A DNA stretch of 64,000 bases, from the NCBI GenBank assembly GCA_022447225.1, contig JAKVAZ010000014.1:62001-126000 (forward strand), written 5' to 3'. Origin of the DNA: Fuerstiella sp. (GTDB lineage Bacteria > Planctomycetota > Planctomycetia > Planctomycetales > Planctomycetaceae). A program made the translations under genes and the position numbers. The stretch's first letter is position 1, and each line of letters begins with the position of its first letter. The notes beneath the pieces are model-generated. The model made no database searches. It was not told where the DNA came from and saw only the letters and a program-made list of their open reading frames with translations. Shown here piece by piece: positions 18,380-26,748 of the stretch.

Positions 18380-20981
18380 CGCCCGTGGCATAGAGCGTGA
18401 CGCATAGCATGGTCAGTAGCACCACGATCCCGGCAAAGATGCTGGTGCGTCCGTCTTCTTCGGGGAAGGACGTCTCCGCCATGTCCTGTTCTTTGTTGCC
18501 TTCGACGTTCCCTGGAACTATCGGCTTCGTCCAGGAGATTCTCTGATCGGATTCGATGAGCAGTACGCTCTCGAATGCCCATCGAGAGGGCATCATATAT
18601 GACGCGATTTTCATCATTGTGCTCGTCTGGTGCAGGGGCATCAGGACACCACCGAGCATGACCATGGGCAGGAGGATCAACGGGAGAATTGCGACGGCAG
18701 CTTCTGACGTGCGGACCAGTGCCGAAACCAACAGCCCGATCGACAGGCCGACCAGCGACACTAATACCAGGATGAACAGCATGCCCAGCCCGGAGCCTTC
18801 CAGGCCGTTGCCCCAGTGAACGATGCCCAGCAGGCAGATGCACTGGACCACGCACAGGGAGCCCAGAACCGCGAACTTCGAACCGATGTATGGCACGATC
18901 CGCAGGTTGACCATCCGCTCGCGATGATAGATGGCCCACTCCGCAACAATTTCGCGAATGGAGTTAGAGCAACCAAACCAGAGTGCTGACAGGGAAAGCA
19001 GAAACACTGTGGTGGTGGAGGCCTTGGCTACGCTTAGCCAATTCCCGTCGTCCATCGCCTTGCTCGACTCGCGCCCGAAGATCTGCCAGATCAAGATCGC
19101 GATGATTGGTGCCTGCGCGAGGAGAATGAGCGTATTGGCCCTGTCCTTCATCTTGATGGCCAGGCAGCGCAGAACGAGCGGCCGCCACTGGATTGATGGA
19201 CGTTGAGTGGTCGGGCCGGTTTGAGTCGAGTGCTCTTGAATGACGGCGGATCTACGGCGCCGTTTCGACACGAATTCCTTTTGATAATCCGATCCGGAGT
19301 ACTTCTGCACCCAGTCGTCTGTCTGACCACGCGCCAGTCCCCGCAGCACCTCGTCAGGTCCTGGGAACATTCCGGGAATCAGGTCGGACACTCCATCTGG
19401 ATTGAAAAATTTAACGGAGTCAGGATAGGCCGGTCCGTAGTAAGCCATCTGTCCTGGCTGCCTCGACTCCTGGTCCCTGGAAACGACGACCAGGTTATCA
19501 AGCAGTTGAAAGATCTCCAGACTGGGCTGGTGGATCGTAAGCAAAATCGTTTTTCCGGAATCTGCCAAGTTGCGAAGGACCTTCATAACGCTCAGCGCAT
19601 CTTCGGAGGAAAGTCCCGACGTCGGTTCGTCGAGAAACAAAAGTGATGGGTCGGTCAACAGCTCCATGGCGAGATTGACTCGCTTGCGCTGGCCGCCACT
19701 GATGCCTTTTTTTTCGGGCGAACCGATCAGTACGTTGTGCGTGTGTTCAATGTCCAGATCGGCCAGTACCTTCTTGATCCGGTTATGAATTTCACGATCT
19801 CGAAAATCAGGTGGCAGCCGCAGGCGGGCCGTGAAATACAGAGCCTCGGCAACGGTCAGATCCGAGTGGATGATGTCGTCCTGCGGCACATACCCAATCT
19901 GACCGCGGAACTGGCTGTAATTGCGATAGAGATCCTCGCCGTTCAAGAGGATGTTCCCATTGCTGGGTGGCGTATAACCGTTCATGGCCTTCATCAGGGT
20001 CGTTTTTCCTGCCCCGCTGGGACCCATTAAACCGGTGAACTCCGATGGGTTTATTGTCAGTGAAATCTTGTCAAGTAACCGAAAGCCGGGAACATCGATG
20101 GCAATCGATCGTGCCTCCAGGGTCAGGTCGCCACGAAAATCACGCTTTTTCAGAGATCCGTCCGCGGTCAACACAAAACTGAAGCTGCCTAACGAAATTG
20201 TGTCTCCCGGATTGACCGGGGCTGATCCGTCGATTGCTAGGCCATTGACGAACGTGCCATTCGTGGAATCCAGGTCTTCCACAATGATTGACGAACCCGT
20301 CCGAATCATGCGCGCGTGCTTCCCCGAGATCATGGGAAAGTCCAGAACCTGATCGCAATCTGACGAGCGACCAAAGGTCATCTCTCGGCCACTGAAGGAA
20401 ATTGCCTTCGACGATCCTGACGTTGATTCTTTCGAATCGGCAGTCGCAAGTTGGGATCCGCGTGGATCGGGCAATGACCGCCCCAAGAGTTCGCTGGCCT
20501 GAACCGCGTGTGAACCGAAAAAGACCATGTCTGTCGGCGAAAGCGGCGAACGTTCGATGTGATTGTCTGGTGTTCCAATTCCCGTGCCGTTGGTCGAGCC
20601 CAGGTCTTCGATGACGAGAGAATCTCCACTCAGGATGATCTGTGCGTGATAAGAAGAAACCGCCGAACGAGCGATTACCACGTCGTTATCCGGCGCGCGG
20701 CCAATACGAATGATCTGCGTCCTAACAGCGCCCGTATCCTGGTCCGCGTCCGGCCAGGGCATCGGGACGTTCTGGCCCAGCGTGATACGATCCGATCGCT
20801 TGACTGAAACCGATGTTGTCACCTGGATCCTGTTGACGAACGTACCGTTCGCCGAGCCCAGGTCTTCGATCAGAAATCCGTCACCGACTTGTCGCAAACG
20901 GCAATGCTGACGGGAAACAACGGGGGCCTCGACTACGACATCGCAGTCCGCAGAACTGCCAATGATCCATTCGCGGTCCAT
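18345..20981 (-). CDS. Triple-FHA ABC transporter (ABCG-like half transporter)
   Basis: From ATG 20981 the protein has about 878 residues. Three FHA domains lie at roughly 5-60, 88-160 and 190-275. Each has the phosphothreonine-binding pattern: 'G(R/S)..D.D', 'S..HA', and 'DL.S.NGT'. An ABC ATPase follows (about 290-530): Walker A GPSGAGKT, signature SGGQRKR, Walker B LLFLDEPTSGL. Six or so membrane helices fill the last 270 residues, as in ABCG/White-type exporters. FHA domains read Thr phosphorylated by Hanks-type kinases, and the divergent neighbour is such a kinase. The pairing suggests phospho-controlled export or membrane remodelling. TTG 20987 would add two residues. Confidence 0.88.
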   Translation of the reverse strand: MDREWIIGSSADCDVVVEAPVVSRQHCRLRQVGDGFLIEDLGSANGTFVNRIQVTTSVSVKRSDRITLGQNVPMPWPDADQDTGAVRTQIIRIGRAPDNDVVIARSAVSSYHAQIILSGDSLVIEDLGSTNGTGIGTPDNHIERSPLSPTDMVFFGSHAVQASELLGRSLPDPRGSQLATADSKESTSGSSKAISFSGREMTFGRSSDCDQVLDFPMISGKHARMIRTGSSIIVEDLDSTNGTFVNGLAIDGSAPVNPGDTISLGSFSFVLTADGSLKKRDFRGDLTLEARSIAIDVPGFRLLDKISLTINPSEFTGLMGPSGAGKTTLMKAMNGYTPPSNGNILLNGEDLYRNYSQFRGQIGYVPQDDIIHSDLTVAEALYFTARLRLPPDFRDREIHNRIKKVLADLDIEHTHNVLIGSPEKKGISGGQRKRVNLAMELLTDPSLLFLDEPTSGLSSEDALSVMKVLRNLADSGKTILLTIHQPSLEIFQLLDNLVVVSRDQESRQPGQMAYYGPAYPDSVKFFNPDGVSDLIPGMFPGPDEVLRGLARGQTDDWVQKYSGSDYQKEFVSKRRRRSAVIQEHSTQTGPTTQRPSIQWRPLVLRCLAIKMKDRANTLILLAQAPIIAILIWQIFGRESSKAMDDGNWLSVAKASTTTVFLLSLSALWFGCSNSIREIVAEWAIYHRERMVNLRIVPYIGSKFAVLGSLCVVQCICLLGIVHWGNGLEGSGLGMLFILVLVSLVGLSIGLLVSALVRTSEAAVAILPLILLPMVMLGGVLMPLHQTSTMMKIASYMMPSRWAFESVLLIESDQRISWTKPIVPGNVEGNKEQDMAETSFPEEDGRTSIFAGIVVLLTMLCVTLYATGAILYRRDVHQT

Positions 20982-21008
20982 CGTCAACGTTCTTTATGAG
21001 AGTAAGAG

Positions 21009-21051
21009 ACACAAACGTCTTGTGTGGCATTTGGTAATTCTGACGAGAATT
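21009..21051. promoter_or_regulatory. Two palindromes in the kinase/FHA-ABC divergent promoter
   Basis: The 188-bp divergent gap contains ACACAA-5 nt-TTGTGT (21009-21025) and AATTCT-4 nt-AGAATT (21036-21051), both perfect inverted repeats ten bases apart. Such paired dyads are operator-like and would let one regulator control both genes. No sigma-factor box can be assigned with confidence. Confidence 0.35.
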
Positions 21052-21169
21052 CGGCGGTTACAAAAGGTATACGGGCTGGATTTCGGATTCATAGACGAAC
21101 GCCAGATTGTCCGAACGCTGTGGCGTGAGTATGCTGAGTGGATACACGATTGTTAAGTCGAGGATCTGC

Positions 21170-24100
21170 ATGTCGTCCCAGGACGCTCACGGCTGGATCG
21201 GCCAGACGCTGGCCGAGCGTTATCACGTCACCGAGAAACTCGGTGCCGGAGGCATGGGGACCGTCTACAAGGCCAGCGACATACGGTTGGTCACCGACGT
21301 GGTCATCAAAGTCCCGCACCCGATGATGATCAGGGATGCCGAGTTTGCCGCTCGTTTTCACCTGGAGATCCGCTCACTGGTCAAGCTGTCGCACCCGAAC
21401 ATCGTCAAGGCGCTGGACGTTGGTGTGCATGACGGTTTGCCGTTTGCGGTGATGCAGTACCTTTCCGGGGGCAGCCTGGAAGATCGCGTCCGTCCCTGCC
21501 GCCCGGCGGAGGTCGCGGCCTGGTTACCCGACGTAGCGGCTGCGTTGGATTTTCTGCACTCGGAAGGTCTGGTCCACCGGGACATCAAACCCGACAACAT
21601 TCTGTTCGATGCGTCGGGTCGCGCGTACCTAGGCGATTTCGGCATCGCCAAGGTGCTGGCCGAGAGTGAGGAGTCGGACGCGAAGCGGCTGACCGGCACC
21701 GGGACCCTGATCGGTACGGCGGAATACATGGCGCCGGAGATGCTGATTCCATCGGCCTATCAGGAAGCGTACAACGAACGAATTGATCAGTACTCGTTGG
21801 GAGTGACCGTGTATGAGCAGTTGTCGGGTCGTCCGCCGTTTCGTGGAAATACGATGGCGGAGGTGGTCGTACTTTTGGCGACAAAGCCGGCCACGCTGCT
21901 GCACAATCGGAATTCCGACATTCCGGAGTTGGTATCCCGTGTGGTGGGTCGGTCGTTATTCAAGAAGCCGGATCGTCGTTACGCGAGCTGTCTGGCGTTT
22001 TCAGAATCGTTTGCATCGGCTGTAAGCGGGGAAGCGGAGCCGGCCGTGGGAAAACCATCGTCCCCCCGTCGCAAGACGGATGCTCCGGCTGCGGCCAGGC
22101 GGCAAGCGACGCAGTTTGAGCGGCCGGGCAAGTCTGTTGCGCGTCCACGCACCCCGACGGTTCCGGAATCGTCACCACCTCCCGTGCGGCAGTCAACCGT
22201 GCGTGAGGCTGCCGTGCGGCGTACTCTTGCGGAAACACAGCCAGAACGTGGAGAGACCATCCGGGAGAAGCGGCCGCCAGCAGTTGAGGAGTCTGTCAAA
22301 GCACCATTACAGAAAAACTGGTCGTCGCGCAACAAAGTGGTTCTCTGGTTGGTTGGCGGTGTGATCTGCTTAAGTGTACCGGTCCTCGCCATTCTGATCG
22401 GCTTTGTTTTCGGGAACGTGCATCCGAATGGTCCCAACGACTCGAGCCCGGTAGTCACTTCCGACCAGCAAACGGATCAGGACGCCGAGAGGAAACGCCT
22501 GGCAGATCAGGACGCCGCGAGGAAACGCGAGGCAGATCAGCAATCCGAGAAAGCAGCCGCCGTATTGGTACCGAACCCCGATCCGCCCGCTGTGTTGTCT
22601 CAGGTTCCGACTTCGACATCGCCAGAGGTCGAGAACTCCATACCAGAGATGGAGAACTCCATCGGCATGGAGTTGAAGCTTCTTCTTGGTGGAACATTCA
22701 TGATGGGCGAAGGTGGTGCTGCCCATCAGGTGATATTAACGAAGCCGTTTTATCTTGGTGTGTACGAGGTAACCCAGACGCAATATGAGCGGGTGATGGG
22801 TAACAACCCGAGTAAATTCAAGGGGCAAAGCAATCCTGTGGAGCAAGTGTCTTGGGATGACGCGGTAGAGTTCTGCCGCAAGTTGTCCTCGTTGCCTGGG
22901 GAAAAGTCAGCTGGTCGCGTGTATCGATTGCCGACAGAAGCAGAATGGGAATACGCCTGCCGTGCGGGGACGACGACGGCATACAGTTTTGGCGACAACC
23001 AGAGTCATCTGACCGAATACGGTTGGTTTAGAGAGAACTCGGGGAGAACCACGCATGCGGTTGGCAAAAAGAAACCAAACCCATGGGGTTTGTTCGATAT
23101 GCACGGCAACGTTTATGAGTGGTGTCAGGATCGATACGGGACTTATCCGGATGGGCCAGTGACAGATCCCATGGTCCCCGCGTCTGGCTCGACGGCCGTG
23201 CGACGGGGCGGAGGCTGGTCCTACTATGCGTCCGCTTGTAGTTCGTCTTACCGTATCAGTAACTGGCCGGACAAACGGCCCTCCGCCCTGGGCTTCCGCG
23301 TGGTCCTGAGTCCGGCTGCACAGGAGCATACTGGTGCAATGAGTTCTCGCAGGAGTACGTCCCACTCGAGTTCCCATGTGGGTGCTTATGGACACCCGGC
23401 TGTGGCGACTCAGGTGAAATTTACCGGACAGCCAGGAATGGTTATTGGCTGGAAAGTGTCCGACGGCTGGGCCAATGACCAGTTGATCTCCGGAAGTCGC
23501 TTCGATTTTCCGCAAAATGCAGTCTACCAGCTGAAGTTCACTGGCTTCTCCATGGAGGGCTACGAGGGACTCCAGTTGTACCCAACACTTGAAGTTCGTG
23601 GCACAGATCCGAACACTCGGGAATACCTCGAACACAGCGTTGTACCGGTTGAAGTCACCGAAGAAGATCTGGAACACGTCATCCATAACAATATGGTGAC
23701 AAAGGTCATCTATCTACCGGATCCAAAACATCAGTCCCGAGCGATTGCCGCTGTGGAAACATTGATTTCCACCAGGCTCGCCCCAGGCATCGACCCGGTT
23801 CAACAGGCTGAACGCATGGGCTCCATTCTGGTTGTGCTGCGATTCGGCAACAAGGATTTGGAAATGCCAACGGCCGTGATGGCTGCAAACGGCACTTTTG
23901 CGACCGAGGATAGCGGCGATACGGGCGCCGAGAGGAAACGGCTGGCAGATCAGGACACTTCCGACCAGCAAACGGATCCCGTAAAGACGAATTCCATCGG
24001 TATGCAGTTGAAGTTTCTTCCTGGTGGGACATTTAGTATGGGATCAGATTCAGGAGACAGTGATGAACGTCTTCATCAGGTGACTCTCACGCAGCCGTTT

Positions 24101-24688
24101 TACATGGGCGTCTCCGAAGTAACGCAGGAGCAGTACGAGCGGGTGATGGGCACCAACCCAAGTCACTTCAAAGGTGCAAAGCATCCAGTTGAGCAGGTGA
24201 GTTGGGATGACGCGGTGTCGTTCTGCCGGATGTTGTCCTCGTTGCCTGCGGAAAAGTCTGCGGGTCGAGTGTATCGATTACCGACGGAGGCAGAATGGGA
24301 ATACGCATGCCGAGCGGGAACGACCACGGAATACAGTTTCAGTGACCGTGATTCGCGATTGGACGAATACGCGTGGTTTGCAGACAACTCTGGTAAGACG
24401 ACCCATCCGGTTGGTCGACAGCGCGCGAATGGTTGGGGCTTGTACGACATGCATGGGAACGTGTGGGAGTGGTGTAGTGACTGGTACGGGGAATACCCAA
24501 GTGGCTCTGTGAGGAATCCCAGCGGACCGTCTTCGGGCTCGTTCCGGGTGTTCCGGGGCGGTTGCTGGTTCTACGCCGCCAGGAATTGCCGGTCGGCGAA
24601 CCGCGACAACAGCGCGCCGGACGACCGCTACCGCGACCTGGGCTTCCGCTTGGTCCTGAGTCCGTCCGCCGCCGGAGGCGCGAGATGA
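21170..24688 (+). CDS. Transmembrane Ser/Thr receptor kinase with two FGE-fold ectodomains; DGR target
   Basis: ATG 21170 follows GAGGATCTGC; an open frame continues up to 21107, and the residue numbers below count from 21107. A Hanks-type kinase occupies about 39-305: glycine loop GAGGMGTV, VAIK-like VVIKV, HRDIKPDN, GDFG and GTAEYMAPE. A Pro/Arg-rich juxtamembrane linker (310-405) leads to one transmembrane helix (409-436) with basic residues on the kinase side. FGE-fold domain 1 spans 515-737. An unrecognised beta-rich domain spans about 765-925. FGE-fold domain 2 spans 963-1193. Two similar coiled ERKRLADQD linkers precede the FGE domains. Residues 1144-1185 are encoded by the DGR variable repeat, so the surface of the last ectodomain is hypervariable. 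The last gene-specific residues are AAGGAR. Confidence 0.92.
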   Translation: MSSQDAHGWIGQTLAERYHVTEKLGAGGMGTVYKASDIRLVTDVVIKVPHPMMIRDAEFAARFHLEIRSLVKLSHPNIVKALDVGVHDGLPFAVMQYLSGGSLEDRVRPCRPAEVAAWLPDVAAALDFLHSEGLVHRDIKPDNILFDASGRAYLGDFGIAKVLAESEESDAKRLTGTGTLIGTAEYMAPEMLIPSAYQEAYNERIDQYSLGVTVYEQLSGRPPFRGNTMAEVVVLLATKPATLLHNRNSDIPELVSRVVGRSLFKKPDRRYASCLAFSESFASAVSGEAEPAVGKPSSPRRKTDAPAAARRQATQFERPGKSVARPRTPTVPESSPPPVRQSTVREAAVRRTLAETQPERGETIREKRPPAVEESVKAPLQKNWSSRNKVVLWLVGGVICLSVPVLAILIGFVFGNVHPNGPNDSSPVVTSDQQTDQDAERKRLADQDAARKREADQQSEKAAAVLVPNPDPPAVLSQVPTSTSPEVENSIPEMENSIGMELKLLLGGTFMMGEGGAAHQVILTKPFYLGVYEVTQTQYERVMGNNPSKFKGQSNPVEQVSWDDAVEFCRKLSSLPGEKSAGRVYRLPTEAEWEYACRAGTTTAYSFGDNQSHLTEYGWFRENSGRTTHAVGKKKPNPWGLFDMHGNVYEWCQDRYGTYPDGPVTDPMVPASGSTAVRRGGGWSYYASACSSSYRISNWPDKRPSALGFRVVLSPAAQEHTGAMSSRRSTSHSSSHVGAYGHPAVATQVKFTGQPGMVIGWKVSDGWANDQLISGSRFDFPQNAVYQLKFTGFSMEGYEGLQLYPTLEVRGTDPNTREYLEHSVVPVEVTEEDLEHVIHNNMVTKVIYLPDPKHQSRAIAAVETLISTRLAPGIDPVQQAERMGSILVVLRFGNKDLEMPTAVMAANGTFATEDSGDTGAERKRLADQDTSDQQTDPVKTNSIGMQLKFLPGGTFSMGSDSGDSDERLHQVTLTQPFYMGVSEVTQEQYERVMGTNPSHFKGAKHPVEQVSWDDAVSFCRMLSSLPAEKSAGRVYRLPTEAEWEYACRAGTTTEYSFSDRDSRLDEYAWFADNSGKTTHPVGRQRANGWGLYDMHGNVWEWCSDWYGEYPSGSVRNPSGPSSGSFRVFRGGCWFYAARNCRSANRDNSAPDDRYRDLGFRLVLSPSAAGGAR
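23288..23314 (+). repeat. IMH-like copy at the end of FGE domain 1
   Basis: These 27 bases match the end of the VR (24638-24664) at 26 positions. The DNA before them has diverged widely from the template, including many non-adenine changes. It is best explained by internal duplication of the FGE domain that kept the conserved LGFR strand. Confidence 0.45.
24536..24661 (+). repeat. DGR variable repeat (VR)
   Basis: The VR aligns with the TR at 26327 with a constant offset of 1791 and no gaps. In 124 bases there are 17 differences; all 17 are at template adenines (9 A to T, 7 A to G, 1 A to C) and none are at the 92 other bases. Changed codons give Phe, Phe, Cys, Phe, Tyr, Ala, Asp, Ser, Ala, Asp, Tyr, Arg and Asp in place of template Asn, Ser or Thr. 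The unmutated 3' 22 bases are identical in both copies and would be the initiation-of-mutagenic-homing region. Confidence 0.96.
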
Positions 24689-24726
24689 GCGGAGCGTGCG
24701 ACGTAAGCCCGGAGGGAGCAAGGCGG

Positions 24727-24745
24727 AGCCGCGACCGCCGCGGCT
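24727..24745. promoter_or_regulatory. GC-rich hairpin downstream of the VR
   Basis: AGCCGCG (24727-24733) and CGCGGCT (24739-24745) form a perfect 7-bp GC-rich stem with a 5-nt loop, 66 bases after the VR. In the Bordetella phage DGR a similar stem-loop just after the VR promotes homing. The larger spacing here makes the role uncertain. Confidence 0.4.
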
Positions 24746-24854
24746 GGAGTGTACGTGTAGCCACAGTTTCCGGCGACGAGCGCAGCGAGGCGCTGGCGTT
24801 TGATTTTGTGGGGCGCAAGCATTTCATGATCCGTCCTGCGATCCGGACAGCCTG

Positions 24855-25352
24855 ATGGCCTTACGTTTTTTCACGATTCCAGTTCAGGCAGACGATGATG
24901 CAGCTCAGGAGCTGAACTCGTTTCTGAACGCTCATAAAGTGTTATCAGTGGAACGGCACTTCGTTGACCAGGGTGTGAACTCCTTTTGGGCCATCTGTGT
25001 TGATTTCTTCGCAGGCGAATCGAAAAAGTCTCCAGTGGCGTCGCGGGGGCGAAGTCAGGTCGACTACAAAGAAATCCTGTCGTCCGATGAATTCACCGTG
25101 TTTTCGGAACTGCGACGAATTCGTAAAGCGATCTCGCAGAAAGAAGCAGTTCCGGTGTATGCCATTTTTACGAATGAGCAGCTCGCTCAGATGGTGCAGC
25201 GACGCTGTCGGTCAAAAACAGCGTTGCTGAACATCGAGGGAATCGGAGAGGGACGCGTTGAAAAGTATGGCAGTCAGATTCTTGAAGTTCTTTGCGTTCA
25301 ATTAAGTCCGGACGATGAAACGAACGAGCCAGCTGTTTCCACAGATACCTAA
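24855..25352 (+). CDS. DGR accessory protein with HRDC domain
   Basis: The 165-residue product begins MALRFFTIPVQ and has an N-terminal module (FLNAHKVLSVERHF, NSFWAICVDF) of the type found beside DGR reverse transcriptases. A C-terminal HRDC domain follows (about 75-150: SELRRIRKAISQ, VPVYAIFTNEQLAQM, LLNIEGIGEGRVEKYG). HRDC folds bind nucleic acid. In DGRs such proteins stand in for Avd, which binds template RNA and RT for cDNA priming. No Avd gene is present here. The 3' end overlaps the RT gene by 38 bases, so the two are probably translationally coupled. Confidence 0.88.
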   Translation: MALRFFTIPVQADDDAAQELNSFLNAHKVLSVERHFVDQGVNSFWAICVDFFAGESKKSPVASRGRSQVDYKEILSSDEFTVFSELRRIRKAISQKEAVPVYAIFTNEQLAQMVQRRCRSKTALLNIEGIGEGRVEKYGSQILEVLCVQLSPDDETNEPAVSTDT

Positions 25353-26355
25353 AAGAAACAACCTGCGGCTCGCATTCTATCGTGCGGCTCGCGGAAAACG
25401 CGATCGCTCTGTCGTTCGTCAGTTCGCAAAGAAACTGGACAGAAACCTTGAGAACATGTCGGAACAATTGCTCGCCGGCGTCGTTCCCGTTGGACAGTAC
25501 CGGCAGTTTGTGATTCGCGATCCGAAAGAGCGCGTGATCACTGCTCCCTGTTTTTCGGAACGCGTTCTGCATCACGCGATTATCAATATCTGCGAGCCGT
25601 ACTTCGAACGATGGCTGATCAAAGACACGTATGCCTGCCGCCGAGGCAAAGGTCGCGAAGCCGCAATAAACAGAGCGAGTGTGTTTTCCCGCAGGCACCG
25701 TTGGTTTTCACAGTTGGATGTCAGGAAATATTTTGACAACATTTCGCATCAGCGACTGCTGTGCCTGCTGCGCCGACGATTCAAAGACCTTCCACTGCTG
25801 GCCCTGATGCGACGCATCATTGTCGCATTTCGCGGGGAATCCGGGCGTGGATTACCAATTGGCAGTTTGACATCACAGCATTTTGCCAACCTGTATCTGG
25901 GGCACGTTGACCGGTATGCCAAAGAACAACTGCAACTGCCAGGTTATGTGCGATACATGGATGACATGGTCTTGTGGCACGATGATCGAAAACAACTGGA
26001 ACGGATCACACAGAAATGCACGCAATACCTGAAGGAAAATCTGGATTTGGATGTCAAGCCGCCGATCCTGAACCGTACTGACTTTGGAATCAATTTTCTG
26101 GGCTGCCGAGTGTTTCCGACGCACACGATTCTCAGCCGTCGCAGCAGGATTCGCTGGCGGCGAAAGCTACAAGACGTGCAACGCCAGTGGGCACAGGGAT
26201 TGATCAGTGAACACGGGCTGCAACAACGCCTCAACTCTCTGACGGCCTTCGGTGTCGCCGCAAATACGCAGAGTTGGCATTTCCGTTCAACAGTGTTAGA
26301 ACAGTTTCAGGTGGACGATCATGAAAGGCTCGAACCGGGTGAACCGGGGCGGTAG
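25315..26355 (+). CDS. DGR reverse transcriptase
   Basis: The 346-residue protein carries the RT domains in order. Motif 3 is DVRKYFDNI, with a catalytic Asp at 135. IGSLTSQ at 182-188 is the DGR hallmark, replacing the QG motif of retroviral and group II RTs. The catalytic YMDD lies at 214-217, followed by the LGCRVF strand near 263. There is no maturase or endonuclease domain, as expected for a DGR RT. ATG 25315 lies inside the accessory gene. The stop codon TAG at 26353-26355 lies inside the template repeat, so the last ten residues are encoded by TR DNA. The RT would copy TR RNA with adenine-specific misincorporation. Confidence 0.95.
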   Translation: MKRTSQLFPQIPKRNNLRLAFYRAARGKRDRSVVRQFAKKLDRNLENMSEQLLAGVVPVGQYRQFVIRDPKERVITAPCFSERVLHHAIINICEPYFERWLIKDTYACRRGKGREAAINRASVFSRRHRWFSQLDVRKYFDNISHQRLLCLLRRRFKDLPLLALMRRIIVAFRGESGRGLPIGSLTSQHFANLYLGHVDRYAKEQLQLPGYVRYMDDMVLWHDDRKQLERITQKCTQYLKENLDLDVKPPILNRTDFGINFLGCRVFPTHTILSRRSRIRWRRKLQDVQRQWAQGLISEHGLQQRLNSLTAFGVAANTQSWHFRSTVLEQFQVDDHERLEPGEPGR

Positions 26356-26452
26356 CTGGAACAACACCGCCAGGAATTGCCGGTCGGCGAACCGCAACAA
26401 CAACACGCCGGACAACCGCAACAACAACCTGGGCTTCCGCTTGGTCCTGAAT
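26327..26452 (+). repeat. DGR template repeat (TR)
   Basis: The TR contains repeated AAC codons (Asn) at the positions that vary in the VR, the usual design for maximal amino-acid change by adenine mutagenesis. Of 32 adenines in the 124-base core (26327-26450), 17 differ in the VR. The similarity may begin as early as 26324, because the preceding AAA is also changed. Adenine 26451 differs too, and the first non-adenine mismatch is at 26453. The first 29 bases overlap the RT gene. Confidence 0.96.
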
Positions 26453-26545
26453 TCCGCTGGAGTACGAAAGATTCGAGTTCCCGGACGGAACAGATCGGCC
26501 CTCTGTCTGGTTGGGCGAGTGCTTAATCAGCAAATCTCAAAGACG

Positions 26546-26603
26546 ACCGCCTGACGCTGGTAGCGGGTCAGATGACCTGTCGAACGTTTCAGGCGGTTTT
26601 TAT
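26546..26603 (+). terminator. Intrinsic terminator after the DGR template repeat
   Basis: ACCGCCTGA (26546-26554) pairs perfectly with TCAGGCGGT (26589-26597), followed at once by a T-run. The 34-nt loop can form a smaller stem. It would end the accessory-RT-TR transcript about 95 bases after the TR. Confidence 0.7.
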
Positions 26604-26748
26604 TGGGTGGACAGACCGATCCGCAACCACAGCGCCTGCAGTGCACACGCGACACCAGCCAGTGAACGATGAGACGGCCTGATCGCTCACGGCAGATGCT
26701 GGTTGAAACGAGTCTCTGGATGCGGCATGGTGCTGCACGAAGAGATGA

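Larger units (their letters stand above)
24536..26603 (+). mobile_element. Diversity-generating retroelement (VR - HRDC accessory - RT - TR)
   Basis: All DGR parts are present in order on one strand: the target-gene VR (24536-24661), the HRDC-type accessory gene (24855-25352), the reverse transcriptase (25315-26355), the TR (26327-26452) and an intrinsic terminator (26546-26603). The RT carries the DGR-type IGSLTSQ motif. The strictly adenine-specific TR/VR difference pattern shows that mutagenic retrohoming has operated on this target. Confidence 0.95.

Noticed and set aside
23190-23314. FGE domain 1 end as a second functional VR of the kinase
   Set aside because: Only the last 27 bases resemble the VR; the core differs from the TR at many non-adenine positions.
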